Shown here in pieces: positions 25,963-33,850 of a stretch of DNA of 64,000 bases. The position numbers were made by a program, and so were the translations under genes. Positions within the stretch are counted from its first letter, which is position 1. Each line of letters begins with the position of its first letter. The notes under the pieces are model-generated. The model was not told the DNA's origin. It was given only the letters and a program-made list of their open reading frames with translations, and did no database searches. Source of the stretch: Prado023 sp963753075 (GTDB lineage Bacteria; Actinomycetota; Actinomycetes; S36-B12; CAIYMF01); contig CAVWAR010000014.1 in NCBI GenBank assembly GCA_963753075.1, positions 1 to 64,000 on the forward strand, in the 5' to 3' direction.

Positions 25963-27552
25963 GTGTTGCACGACATGACTGCAACCGCCACTATCGATCT
26001 GGAATGGTACGACGCCGCGCTGTTCGATCTCGACGGAGTCGTGACCGACACCGCGTCGGTTCACCGGCGGGCCTGGAAGCTCCACGACGATGTTCTGGAA
26101 TCCGGGCCCGACTCCGCCTCGGAGAACCACGAGCCCTTCACCGACGACGACTACGTCAAGTATGTCGACGGCAAGGCCCGTCTCGACGGAGTCACCGACT
26201 TCCTGGCGTCGCGCGGCATCACGCTGCCTCGTGGCGATGAAGCCGACCCTGCCGATGCAGCCACCGTCGTCGCGCTGGGCAACCGCAAGAACGAGTACTA
26301 CCTGGCTCCACTCGACGATCAACAGCCCGTGGTTTTCCCCAGCACCGTCGCGCTCATCCGTTCCCTGCAGGCGGCGGGCGTGCGAACAGCCGTCTTCTCC
26401 GCCAGCCTGAACTGCGAGCGGGTGCTGGACTCCGCCGGCCTGGGCGATCTGTTCCCGGAACGCGTCGATGGAACCGTTGCTGCGGAGCTTGGGCTTGCGG
26501 GCAAGCCGGACCCGGCTACGCTACTCGAGGCTGCTCGACGGCTAGGGGCGCAGCCGGATCAGACCCTGGTCGTCGAGGACGCCGCGGCGGGGGTGGAGGC
26601 CGCCCGTCGAGGAGCCTTCTGCCTGATCGTCGGCATCGACCGATCGGGCATCGGGCAGGACCTGCGCACCAGCGGCGCCGACATCGTCGTCGCGGATCTC
26701 CAGGAGGTGGCGATCGGTCCGCGCCCCCGGCCCCCGCTCTCCCAGGTCCCCGACGCCCGGGCATCGCTCGACGAATACCGCGGCATGATCGGATCCGGCC
26801 CGCTGGCGGTGTTCCTGGACTTCGACGGCACGCTCTCCCCGATCGTCGAGCAGCCCGAGGCCGCCGCCCCCGCCACCGGTGCCACCGAGGCCTTGCGTCG
26901 GCTGGCCGCCCTGCGCCCAGTCGCGATCATCAGCGGACGCGACCTGCCCGACGTTCGCCGTCGGGTTGGTGTCGACGGGATCTGGTACGCCGGAAGCCAC
27001 GGGTTCCAGTTGGCCGGCCCAGCTGGGCAGACCCATGAGTACGAGGGCGCTAGCGCAGTCACGGAGGCCCTGGATGAGGCCGAACGCGAGCTCGAGGAGC
27101 GCCTCGGCGACATTCCCGGTGCGCAAGTCGAGCGGAGGAAGTACTCCGTGACGTCGCACTGCCGCAGGGTGTCTCCGGATCGCGCCGGCGAGGTGATCGA
27201 CGTGGTTGCCGAGGTCGCCTCGCTGCACCCCGAGGTTCGTGCGACCAAGGCGCGCAAGGCCGCAGAACTCGTACCGGACCTGACATGGGACAAGGGCCAC
27301 GCCTTGCGGTGGTTGCTCAGACAGTTGGCACCGCCCGAGGTGCGCCTGACGCCCGTCTACGCCGGCGACGACCTGACCGACGAGGACGTCCTGGAGGCGA
27401 TCTACGACGTGGGGTTGGGGATCGTCGTCCGCAGCTCAGAGCACGGGGATAGTGAGACGGCCGCCCGCGTGGGTGTGGATGACCCTGACCAGTTGGTCGC
27501 GGCGCTGGGGCGGATCGCGGACCTGGTGCAATCCCGCGAGGTAGCGTCCTGA
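25963..27552 (+). CDS. Fused beta-phosphoglucomutase-like HAD and trehalose-6-phosphate phosphatase
   Basis: A 529-residue bifunctional protein; the frame opens at codon 25963 with MLHDM, and a second ATG is at 25975. Residues 1-250 are a beta-PGM-type HAD: ALFDLDGVVTDTASVHRRAW holds the nucleophile DxD, VFSASLNCERVLD the motif-2 Ser, GKPDPATLLEAARRLG the Lys, and VVEDAAAGVEAARRG the acidic motif. Residues 270-520 are OtsB: AVFLDFDGTLSPIVEQPE (motif I), VAIISGRDLPDVRR (motif II), WDKGHALRWLLRQL and YAGDDLTDEDVLEAI (motifs III/IV). In Mycobacterium, OtsB1 (Rv2006) fuses both HAD domains to a GH65 domain; here GH65 is a separate next gene with stop/start overlap. It probably makes trehalose from trehalose 6-phosphate and handles beta-glucose 1-phosphate. 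Confidence 0.9.
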   Translation: MLHDMTATATIDLEWYDAALFDLDGVVTDTASVHRRAWKLHDDVLESGPDSASENHEPFTDDDYVKYVDGKARLDGVTDFLASRGITLPRGDEADPADAATVVALGNRKNEYYLAPLDDQQPVVFPSTVALIRSLQAAGVRTAVFSASLNCERVLDSAGLGDLFPERVDGTVAAELGLAGKPDPATLLEAARRLGAQPDQTLVVEDAAAGVEAARRGAFCLIVGIDRSGIGQDLRTSGADIVVADLQEVAIGPRPRPPLSQVPDARASLDEYRGMIGSGPLAVFLDFDGTLSPIVEQPEAAAPATGATEALRRLAALRPVAIISGRDLPDVRRRVGVDGIWYAGSHGFQLAGPAGQTHEYEGASAVTEALDEAERELEERLGDIPGAQVERRKYSVTSHCRRVSPDRAGEVIDVVAEVASLHPEVRATKARKAAELVPDLTWDKGHALRWLLRQLAPPEVRLTPVYAGDDLTDEDVLEAIYDVGLGIVVRSSEHGDSETAARVGVDDPDQLVAALGRIADLVQSREVAS

Positions 27553-29945
27553 TGTCGTCGTGGGAGTTGCGCTACGACTCGTACGACCCGACTGACGAGG
27601 GGCTGCGGGAAGCCCTGTGCACCCTCGGGAACGGCTACTTCGCCACTCGCGGGGCGGCACCCGAGACATCGGCCGACGACACCCACTACCCGGGGACCTA
27701 CGCGGCCGGGCTGTTCAACCGGCTGTCGGAGGAGGTGTCGGGGCGGGTCATCGACAACGAGAGCCTTGTCAATCTGCCGAACTGGCTGCCGCTGACCTTC
27801 CGGATCGAGGGGGGGCCGTGGTTCGACATCGACGCCGTGGAACTGCTCGAGTACACCCAGCGCCTCGACCTGCGTTCGGCGGTGCTCGTCCGCCGGCTGC
27901 GGTTCCGCGACGGGCAGGGCCGGACCACGTCCGTGGCTCAGCGTCGGATCGTGAGCATGCGCAACCCGCACGTCGGCGCTCTTGAGACCACGATCCTCGC
28001 CGAGGACTGGTCCGGGCAACTCGAGATCCGCTCCGCGATCGACGCGGGCGTGAAGAACTGGCTCGTTCCACGCTATCGCGCGTTGGCCAGCGTCCACCTG
28101 GACCTGCTCGGGACCTCCTGCGCGCACGGAGACTCCGTGCTCGTCGACGCCCAGACCACGACGTCACATGTGCGCGTGGCCGTGGCCGCCCGGACAACTA
28201 TCCACAGCAACGGTGACGACGTTCGGCCCGAGAGCCAGCGCATCGAGCCGGGGCACCTGGTCGGCCATGACCTCAGCGTCCGCGCCGAGGCGGGCCAACC
28301 GCTCACCGTGGAGAAGGTGGTATCCATCTTCACCAGCCGGGACGCCGCCATCGAATCCCCGGCGAGCCAGGCATGCCGCATGATGCCGCGGCTGGGCCGG
28401 TTCGAGGACCTTCTTCAAGAGCATGTCGTGGCGTGGCGGCACCTATGGGACAGATTCCACTTCGAAGTGGACGGCAGCGACGACGAGTTGCGCATCCTTC
28501 GGCTGCACGTGCTCCATCTGCTGCAGACGCTCTCGCGGCACACGGCGGAGATCGACGTCGGGGTGCCCGCACGGGGGTTGCACGGCGAGGCCTACCGAGG
28601 GCACATCTTCTGGGACGAGATCTTCGTGCTCCCACTGCTCAACCTCCGGCTCCCCGAGGTCACGCGCTCGCTGTTGCTGTATCGCTACCGCCGGCTGGGC
28701 GAAGCGCGGTACGCGGCCCGGGCCGAGGGGTTCGCCGGGGCGATGTTCCCGTGGCAGTCCGGCAGCGACGGGCGCGAAGAGACCCAACAGGTCCACCTCA
28801 ATCCCCTGTCGGGACGCTGGAACCTGGATCCCACGCACCGACAGCGGCACGTCGGTATCGCCGTTGCGTACAACGTTTGGGAGTACTACGAGGCCACCGA
28901 GGACCGCGAGTTCCTGATGGACTACGGCGCCGAGATGCTGCTGGAGATCGCCCGGTTCTGGGCCTGCATCGCCAAGTACGACAAGATCCAGGACCGATAC
29001 GTGATCGAGGGTGTCATGGGCCCCGACGAGTTCCACTCCGCCTACCCCGGGTCCGAGGAGGCCGGGCTGCGCAACAACGCGTACACGAACGTCATGGCCG
29101 CCTGGGTCGTGGAACGCGCCATCGAGGTCTTGAGCATCCTGCCTGAGCGCCGGGCCCACGAGTTGCGCGAGACGCTGGAACTGGGGCCGACAGAGCTCGA
29201 GCGCTGGCGCGACATGACCCGCAAGATGTCTGTGCCGTTCCACGACGGGGAGATCATCAGCCAGTTCGAGGGGTACGAAGACCTCAAGGAGTTGGACTGG
29301 GACGCCTACCGGGCCAGGTACGGCGATATCCAGCGGCTCGACCGAATCCTCGAAGCTGAGGGCAAGAGCCCGAACGACTACAAGCTGTCGAAGCAGGCCG
29401 ACGTCCTCATGCTCTTCTATCTGCTGTCGGTGGGCGAGGTGCAGGAGCTGCTCAGTCGGCTGGGCTACACGCTCTCGGACCAGGCCGTGACACGCACGAT
29501 CGAGTACTACGAGGAACGCAGCTCGCACGGGTCCACCCTGAGCGCGATCGTCCACGCCTGGGCGATGGTGCAGACGCACCCCGAGCTCGCCATCGAGTTC
29601 TACGAGAACGCCCTGATCTCCGACGTTGCCGACGTCCAGGGGGGCACGACCCGCGAGGGGATCCACCTGGCCGCGATGAGCGGCAGCGTCGACCTCCTCC
29701 AACGCTGCTTCGCCGGCTTGGAGACACGTGCCGGGCGCCTTCTGCTGGACCCGACATGGCCGGAGAGCCTGGGCACGCTGACGTTCTCGATCGTGTATCG
29801 CGACCTGCCGTTGACCATCCGAGTGTCATCGGACGTGGTACAGGTCACCGCGGCGTCCGGCATGCGGCGTCCCATCGAGGTCGGGTGCCGGGGCCGAGTC
29901 CAGCAACTGGACGCGGGCTCGAGTGTGCAGTTCGCGCTGACCTAG
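27552..29945 (+). CDS. GH65 disaccharide phosphorylase/hydrolase
   Basis: A 797-residue GH65 protein; its ATG overlaps the previous stop by one base (TGATG), so translation is coupled. Domain order is the family's: N-terminal beta-sandwich (1-270), linker helices, (alpha/alpha)6 barrel (330-700) and a small C-terminal sheet. In the barrel, GHIFWDEIFVLPLL, then QVHLNPLSGRWNLD and VIEGVMGPDEFHSAYPG with the general acid Glu493 (PDE), and later YKLSKQADVLMLFYLL and the phosphate-loop-like EGIHLAAMSGS. GH65 members cleave trehalose, kojibiose or maltose, most by phosphorolysis; with a beta-PGM partner, trehalose phosphorolysis yielding beta-glucose 1-phosphate is the best guess. Together with the preceding gene it forms a split version of mycobacterial OtsB1, a dormancy-regulon gene. 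Confidence 0.92.
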   Translation: MSSWELRYDSYDPTDEGLREALCTLGNGYFATRGAAPETSADDTHYPGTYAAGLFNRLSEEVSGRVIDNESLVNLPNWLPLTFRIEGGPWFDIDAVELLEYTQRLDLRSAVLVRRLRFRDGQGRTTSVAQRRIVSMRNPHVGALETTILAEDWSGQLEIRSAIDAGVKNWLVPRYRALASVHLDLLGTSCAHGDSVLVDAQTTTSHVRVAVAARTTIHSNGDDVRPESQRIEPGHLVGHDLSVRAEAGQPLTVEKVVSIFTSRDAAIESPASQACRMMPRLGRFEDLLQEHVVAWRHLWDRFHFEVDGSDDELRILRLHVLHLLQTLSRHTAEIDVGVPARGLHGEAYRGHIFWDEIFVLPLLNLRLPEVTRSLLLYRYRRLGEARYAARAEGFAGAMFPWQSGSDGREETQQVHLNPLSGRWNLDPTHRQRHVGIAVAYNVWEYYEATEDREFLMDYGAEMLLEIARFWACIAKYDKIQDRYVIEGVMGPDEFHSAYPGSEEAGLRNNAYTNVMAAWVVERAIEVLSILPERRAHELRETLELGPTELERWRDMTRKMSVPFHDGEIISQFEGYEDLKELDWDAYRARYGDIQRLDRILEAEGKSPNDYKLSKQADVLMLFYLLSVGEVQELLSRLGYTLSDQAVTRTIEYYEERSSHGSTLSAIVHAWAMVQTHPELAIEFYENALISDVADVQGGTTREGIHLAAMSGSVDLLQRCFAGLETRAGRLLLDPTWPESLGTLTFSIVYRDLPLTIRVSSDVVQVTAASGMRRPIEVGCRGRVQQLDAGSSVQFALT

Positions 29946-30297
29946 ACCGGGACCAGCGCTCCTGTAGATAGGTTTCGATCAGGTGTTCGAGTGCGGGCGG
30001 GATGGGGACTGACCGGTGCTTGTCGCCCTTGCTGTGCCGGACCGACAGCTGGCGTTCGCCGGGGGAGCCCTCCACATCGTCCACGGCCAGCGCCAGCAGC
30101 TCGGCGTGACGCAGCCCGGTCAGCGCCAGAGTGGTGATGATCGCGAAGCCCCGGGTCGGCCACGCCCGCCGGGCGGGGATGGCACCGGTCTGCAGGGTGG
30201 TGATCAGGGCGCCAAGGTCGGTGTCGGTGAACGCCGAGGGGGCACCACGTGCGGCCTTCGGTTTGGGCAGCACGCCCATCGGGTTGCCGGTGATCAC
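29946..30297 (-). pseudogene. Tyrosine recombinase, N-terminal part of catalytic domain
   Basis: On the minus strand, PKPKAARGAPSAFTDTDL leads to RGFAIITTLALTGLRHAELLAL with the first catalytic Arg (GLRHAEL), then VDDVEGSPGERQLSVRH and SKGDKHRSVPIPPALEHLIE with the beta-hairpin Lys, ending LIETYLQERWSRS at 29946, exactly at the GH65 stop. The rest of the domain (second Arg, His and Tyr) is absent here but is found on the opposite strand at 31018-31269. Flipping 29946 to about 31020 joins the halves in frame. It is the broken integrase of a lost element. Confidence 0.75.
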
Positions 30298-30401
30298 GCC
30301 GCGGCCAGCAGGTGGGCGAAGGTGTCAGCACGTCCGGGCGGCGGAGGCACTGCGCGTGGCGTTGATGTCGTCGGGGCGGTAGGCGATGGGCACGGTCGAG
30401 G

Positions 30402-30626
30402 TCAATGCCCCTGGCCGCGGTGCTCCGCGGCTGCGGCGCGGGCCTCGGACTGGGGCATCAGCTCGCTCTCCAGCCCGTGGCAGTGGCAGAACCACTTCGC
30501 GTTCTGCGGACCGAATGAGACGGCCTCGATGTCATGGCCGGGGCACGGGGCATCGGACGGATGCCGGTGGTCGCGGGCGTGGACGGCAGCAGTCGCGGCG
30601 ACGACGACGAAATGATCGATGGCCAT
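30402..30626 (-). CDS. Small Cys/His-containing protein, linked to integrase
   Basis: A 74-residue protein, ATG 30626, preceded on its strand by GAGGAGGACC, one of the strongest ribosome sites in the window. It begins AIDHFVVVAATAAVHAR and contains CPGHDIEAVSFGPQNAKWF (in pieces) and the FCHCHGLESELMPQSEARAA region with two Cys and several His that could bind a metal. In the rebuilt (pre-inversion) orientation it lies directly upstream of the integrase on the same strand, the position of an excisionase or a helper gene. I do not recognise a family; excisionase is a guess. Confidence 0.55.
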   Translation of the reverse strand: MAIDHFVVVAATAAVHARDHRHPSDAPCPGHDIEAVSFGPQNAKWFCHCHGLESELMPQSEARAAAAEHRGQGH

Positions 30627-30744
30627 TGGTCCTCCTCAGCGCCAGCCTGTCGTTGATCTCGCCAGTTGCCGGGGGCCAATTCACTGGCTCACCCAAACGG
30701 AGTAGTCACGCCGGGACGTCGCGGCTACCCGGCCGAGGCTTCTC

Positions 30745-30840
30745 CGGGCGATGGCGGCGTTGTTGCCCGTGACGGTCACGAATCCGCACGCCGCTTCGAC
30801 CTCGGGCCCCATCGAGCCCTTGAGCAGGTCGAAGGTCCGC
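30745..30840 (-). pseudogene. Fragment of carbamate kinase C-terminus
   Basis: The minus-strand reading LLKGSMGPEVEAACGFVTVTG, quoted in parts, then NNAAIARRSLG corresponds to the carbamate kinase closing region, which has the form GSMGPKVEAAxxFVxxTGxxAxIGSL. About 30 codons survive, inside the segment that is inverted relative to the integrase halves. No other part of an arginine deiminase pathway is visible. Confidence 0.45.
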
Positions 30841-31017
30841 CAGCTCACCCGGCGACACCGTTCCTGAAGCGCGGTTGCTTGCGCCTGACCCGCTGGCGCA
30901 GTCCCAGCTGACGGTCGACTTTCCGGTCACAGGACTCCGTGACCGAGAACCCGGAGCAACCACCTGCGGATCAAGAGCCGGCGCCAGCGTGGTCATGAGC
31001 GAGGGTCACCGAAAGCG

Positions 31018-31269
31018 GATCGACCGGCGGCTGCCTACCCGATGGTGCAGCGGGTCGCCGAGTCTGCACGGATCCCTCAGCACATCGGCCCGGACTCGCT
31101 CCGGCGCGCCGCGGTCACCAACGCCCTGGACGCCGGCGTCCCGCTGCGAGACGCGCAGATCCTGGCCCGGCACCACACCGTGCCGGTCGAGGCTGCCGCG
31201 GGCGCGGTCGTAGTGCTCGGTGGTGCGTGGGTCGGTCACTTCCTCACCGCACACGTCGCCGGCGCGTGA
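31018..31269 (+). pseudogene. Tyrosine recombinase C-terminal part with inverted 63-bp active-site segment
   Basis: The plus-strand frame reads MVQRVAESARIPQHIGPDSLRRAAVTNALDAGVPLRDAQILARH (in pieces), the integrase core with the second Arg and the His after QILAR, then instead of the expected catalytic tyrosine helix it continues as HTVPVEAAAG and resumes correctly with HFLTAHVAGA at the stop. Positions 31174-31236 (63 bases, 21 codons) read on the reverse strand give TDPRTTEHYDRARG and then SLDRHGV, precisely the missing tyrosine helix, in frame at both joints. So this stretch is inverted in place. The stop-free current reading keeps an open frame. No catalytic Tyr remains. Confidence 0.85.
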
Positions 31270-31335
31270 ACGAGGTTGCCCTCGCAAGACTTCGCAAGAT
31301 GTACTACATCGTCCGACAGACGGTATGCTGCTGTC

Positions 31336-31659
31336 GTGGGCGAAGCGATCCAGTGGGACTCGGCGGCCATCGCGTACATCCGCTCCCGTGGCGAGCGCTA
31401 CCCCGACGGCGTCGGCATCGAACCGCAGTGGACTCAGGAGGTCATGGCAGATGTGGACCTCCTGGCCCTCGAACCTGATCCGAAGTCCCGAATGGGGGCT
31501 TCGCGGTTCATCGGCCGCTCCCGATCCGCCGGACGGGTGCTCGTCGTGATCGCTTATCGCGACATGGACGGTGACCTGCACGGCATCAATGCCTGGCCCG
31601 CAACCGGCGGGGACCTGAAGCTGTACCAGCAAGGAGACGATGATGGCCAAGACGATTGA
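31336..31659 (+). CDS. Putative toxin of a type II module
   Basis: A 107-residue protein. I place the start at GTG 31336, because a TATGCT at 31330-31335 sits immediately upstream and suggests a leaderless transcript starting at or next to the GTG. The fold pattern is that of small BrnT-like or RelE-like toxins: WTQEVMADVDLLALEPDP, then SRFIGRSRSAGRVLVVIAYRD and HGINAWPATGGDLKLYQQGD. The gene overlaps the following ribbon-helix-helix gene. I cannot tell which toxin family it belongs to with certainty. Confidence 0.65.
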   Translation: MGEAIQWDSAAIAYIRSRGERYPDGVGIEPQWTQEVMADVDLLALEPDPKSRMGASRFIGRSRSAGRVLVVIAYRDMDGDLHGINAWPATGGDLKLYQQGDDDGQDD

Positions 31660-31888
31660 TCCAGCACTTGCCGAGCGACTCCGCCGCGAGTCCGAACAGA
31701 CCAAGGACGACGCCTACCCCGCCGGCACGGCGGGCCGGCGGCCGAACCGCCAGAAGGTCTACTCCGTCCGGCTGAGCGCCGAGGAAGAGGCTGAGGTCCA
31801 AAGAGTCGCCGCGGCCAAGCACCTACCCGCGTCAACGCTTGTCCGGTCCTGGATCCTGGAACGACTCGACCGAGAACGCTCCGCCTGA
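31643..31888 (+). CDS. Ribbon-helix-helix-type antitoxin (CopG/BrnA-like)
   Basis: An 81-residue protein. Two ATGs are adjacent (31640 and 31643); the AAGGAG at 31631-31636 favours the second. The C-terminal 40 residues have an RHH-like core: KVYSVRLSAEEEAEVQRVAA then HLPASTLVRSWILERLDRE, a beta-strand followed by two helices with LVRxWI. The N-terminal 40 residues are polar and likely wrap the toxin. The start lies inside the end of the toxin gene, a coupled pair in toxin-first order. Likely autorepressor. Confidence 0.75.
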   Translation: MAKTIDPALAERLRRESEQTKDDAYPAGTAGRRPNRQKVYSVRLSAEEEAEVQRVAAAKHLPASTLVRSWILERLDRERSA

Positions 31889-32314
31889 CCTGCCCCACGC
31901 CGCCGCCTGTCGGCATGCGGGCGACCAACACTGCTGTCTGCTCAGATTCGGGTGAGCGGATCGGCTCGCGCAAGGAACGCGCGTCCTTTCGCCGCCTATC
32001 GCGCACCGTGCGGAAGGCATGACAGCGCCCAGATTGACGCGGCACCGAATATGGGCGGCTGGTGATGGCACGGGTGTCGGCCGGACGGTTCCGCCGGCCC
32101 GACCCGGTGACCCGGGCCTCGGTTGAGAGCAACTGCTGGTGCGCGCGGCCCGCTGGGTGTGGCCACGCAGGCCGTGCGGTATCACGCGATCTGGTCAGCC
32201 GAACGACACGGCTCGAGGGGATGGAGATCCACAGGGCGGCGAGGGACTCGCCGCTGACCTCCCCCCAAGCCTGAAATGCTCGCTCGGCCCTGCCCGAGTT
32301 GGGGTGGCCCGGCC
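31889..32314. other. Intergenic with a doubtful HisD-like remnant
   Basis: About 425 bases. On the plus strand SRTTRLEGMEIHRAARD (about 32197-32249) resembles the C-terminal helix of histidinol-dehydrogenase-like enzymes (TRLEGMEAHARAAD), but it is too short to call a gene. Nothing else stands out. Confidence 0.35.
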
Positions 32315-33847
32315 TCAGGGCGCGGGGGTGCATGTGGGGTAGGGCTGGGCGTTGCCCCCGACGAGGAGGTTGAAGAGCTCGGTGAGCTCCGCGCAGGTGC
32401 GTGGGCCCAGTTTCGGGTTGAGTGACGACTCCACGTCGAGCAGTCCCCAAGCCATCGTGCTGGCAGCGAGCTCGACTCCACGGTCGCCCCAAGCGACGTC
32501 CGCGGAGGCCCAGGACTCGAGGCCGGCCAGTTCGAGGAAGGCCTTCCGCGTGTCGGTGCTGACGTGGTCGTCGATCCAGGCGTGTGCCAACTCGTGCAGG
32601 GTAGTGGTCCTGGCGGCGTCGGTCCATCGGTCGCAGCCGTCGCCCACGCAGATGGCGGTCTGGAAGCAGAGGGTCACCTCTCGGTCCGCGATCAGTCCGA
32701 CGAACTCGTCGCACTTGTCAGTACGCCTCTCGAGGAAGGTCACGCTGTTCACCACGGGCGTGGGGAGCCCGGCGGCGGTGAACCTGCCGAAGGCCCATTC
32801 GACCAGCCCGCTCAAGCCCTCTGTCCCGTTGAACACCTCCACCGCGTGACCCGCCACGTCCAGGGTGTCGGTCAGCTCGATCGTGACAGCGGGCGGGAGG
32901 GTCACCTCGTCCCACCACCCGGCAGGGAGCACACCGCCGGTGCACCGGACCAGGTCGTCTACACGGTGGTGACGGTGCCCGGCGACGATGAGTCCGTCGG
33001 CGTCGAGGTCGAGCACGATCGCCAGGTGACCCGGGCACCCGCGGCCGTCGTCGACGGTCACGAGCAAGACCTGGGTCTCCAGCGGCGGCGGGTCATCCCG
33101 CCAGGTCGGGTTCCCGGCCGCGAAGTCGGCCGGTCCGCCGAAGTCGGCCAGCGAGTCCAACGTGACCCCGGGCAGCCCGCCGGCAGCGACACCGGCCTCG
33201 GCAAGAGTCCCGATCTGTGAGACTCCCGCCCGCCGCACGTCCGCCATGCTGTCGCGCACGGTGGCGTCCTGGGCATAGAGGACCTGCGCGGCACTGGCAT
33301 CCGCTGACGCCCATGCGGCGATGTAGTCGCGTGCGCGCTGATGGATCTCGAGGCGGCGGCTATCAGGCGCCCCATTGCCCGTGCGCCAGGACAGCTCCGA
33401 CCCGGCATACACCTCGGAGGTGATCCCGCGGGTACCGATCTGTTCGATGAACGCCGCGTGGAACGGGCTTCTCTCCTCGGGCGAGATCAGCGCCAACTCG
33501 ACCGCCCCGCTCTGCGACAGGTAGATCGGTGCCGCTGCTGAGCGCACCAACCTGTAGGGACTCCACTGGGTGGCCACGTACGCGAGGGCGGCCTCCTGGC
33601 CCACGACCGTCTCGCGGAGCGTGAGGCCGCCGTGGTCGAGAACCACGTCCGGGTCGAGGAACGGGCGCAGGTTGATCACACCCTGTCGCTGGGCGTCGTG
33701 GAAGTTGGTGAACCACTGCTCTGCCACCGTGGGGGTCGGACTGGACCCGGAGGGATCCGACTCGGCGGGCCCGCCACACGCCGCACCCGCGGCGAGCGTC
33801 AGGCCGACGAGCACTGTCACCAGGCGCCGGGACCACGACATGCCCAT
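32315..33847 (-). CDS. Lipoprotein with two NTF2-like regions and HExxH metallopeptidase motif
   Basis: A 510-residue exported lipoprotein. The signal sequence ends LTLAAGAACGG (Cys about 24). Two segments around residues 40-110 and 165-230 have an NTF2/SnoaL-like pattern (WFTNFHDAQRQGVINLRPFL; YIAAWASADASAAQVLYAQD), then a middle region with TVDDGRGCPGHLAIVLDLDA. The C-terminal third holds TTTLHELAHAWIDDHV with His418-Glu419 and His422, a zincin HExxH motif, followed by LAGLESWASADVAWGDRGVE, where a downstream Glu/Asp may be the third ligand. Cysteines flank the motif (CDEF, CFQTAICVGDGCDRW). A cell-surface zinc protease of unknown substrate is the inference. A paralogue lies 3 bases upstream; they form an operon. 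Confidence 0.8.
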   Translation of the reverse strand: MGMSWSRRLVTVLVGLTLAAGAACGGPAESDPSGSSPTPTVAEQWFTNFHDAQRQGVINLRPFLDPDVVLDHGGLTLRETVVGQEAALAYVATQWSPYRLVRSAAAPIYLSQSGAVELALISPEERSPFHAAFIEQIGTRGITSEVYAGSELSWRTGNGAPDSRRLEIHQRARDYIAAWASADASAAQVLYAQDATVRDSMADVRRAGVSQIGTLAEAGVAAGGLPGVTLDSLADFGGPADFAAGNPTWRDDPPPLETQVLLVTVDDGRGCPGHLAIVLDLDADGLIVAGHRHHRVDDLVRCTGGVLPAGWWDEVTLPPAVTIELTDTLDVAGHAVEVFNGTEGLSGLVEWAFGRFTAAGLPTPVVNSVTFLERRTDKCDEFVGLIADREVTLCFQTAICVGDGCDRWTDAARTTTLHELAHAWIDDHVSTDTRKAFLELAGLESWASADVAWGDRGVELAASTMAWGLLDVESSLNPKLGPRTCAELTELFNLLVGGNAQPYPTCTPAP

Positions 33848-33850
33848 CGG

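Noticed and set aside
32190..32260. A HisD-like C-terminal helix (TRLEGMEIHRAARD)
   Set aside because: Only about 17 residues match and there is no other part of such a gene nearby.
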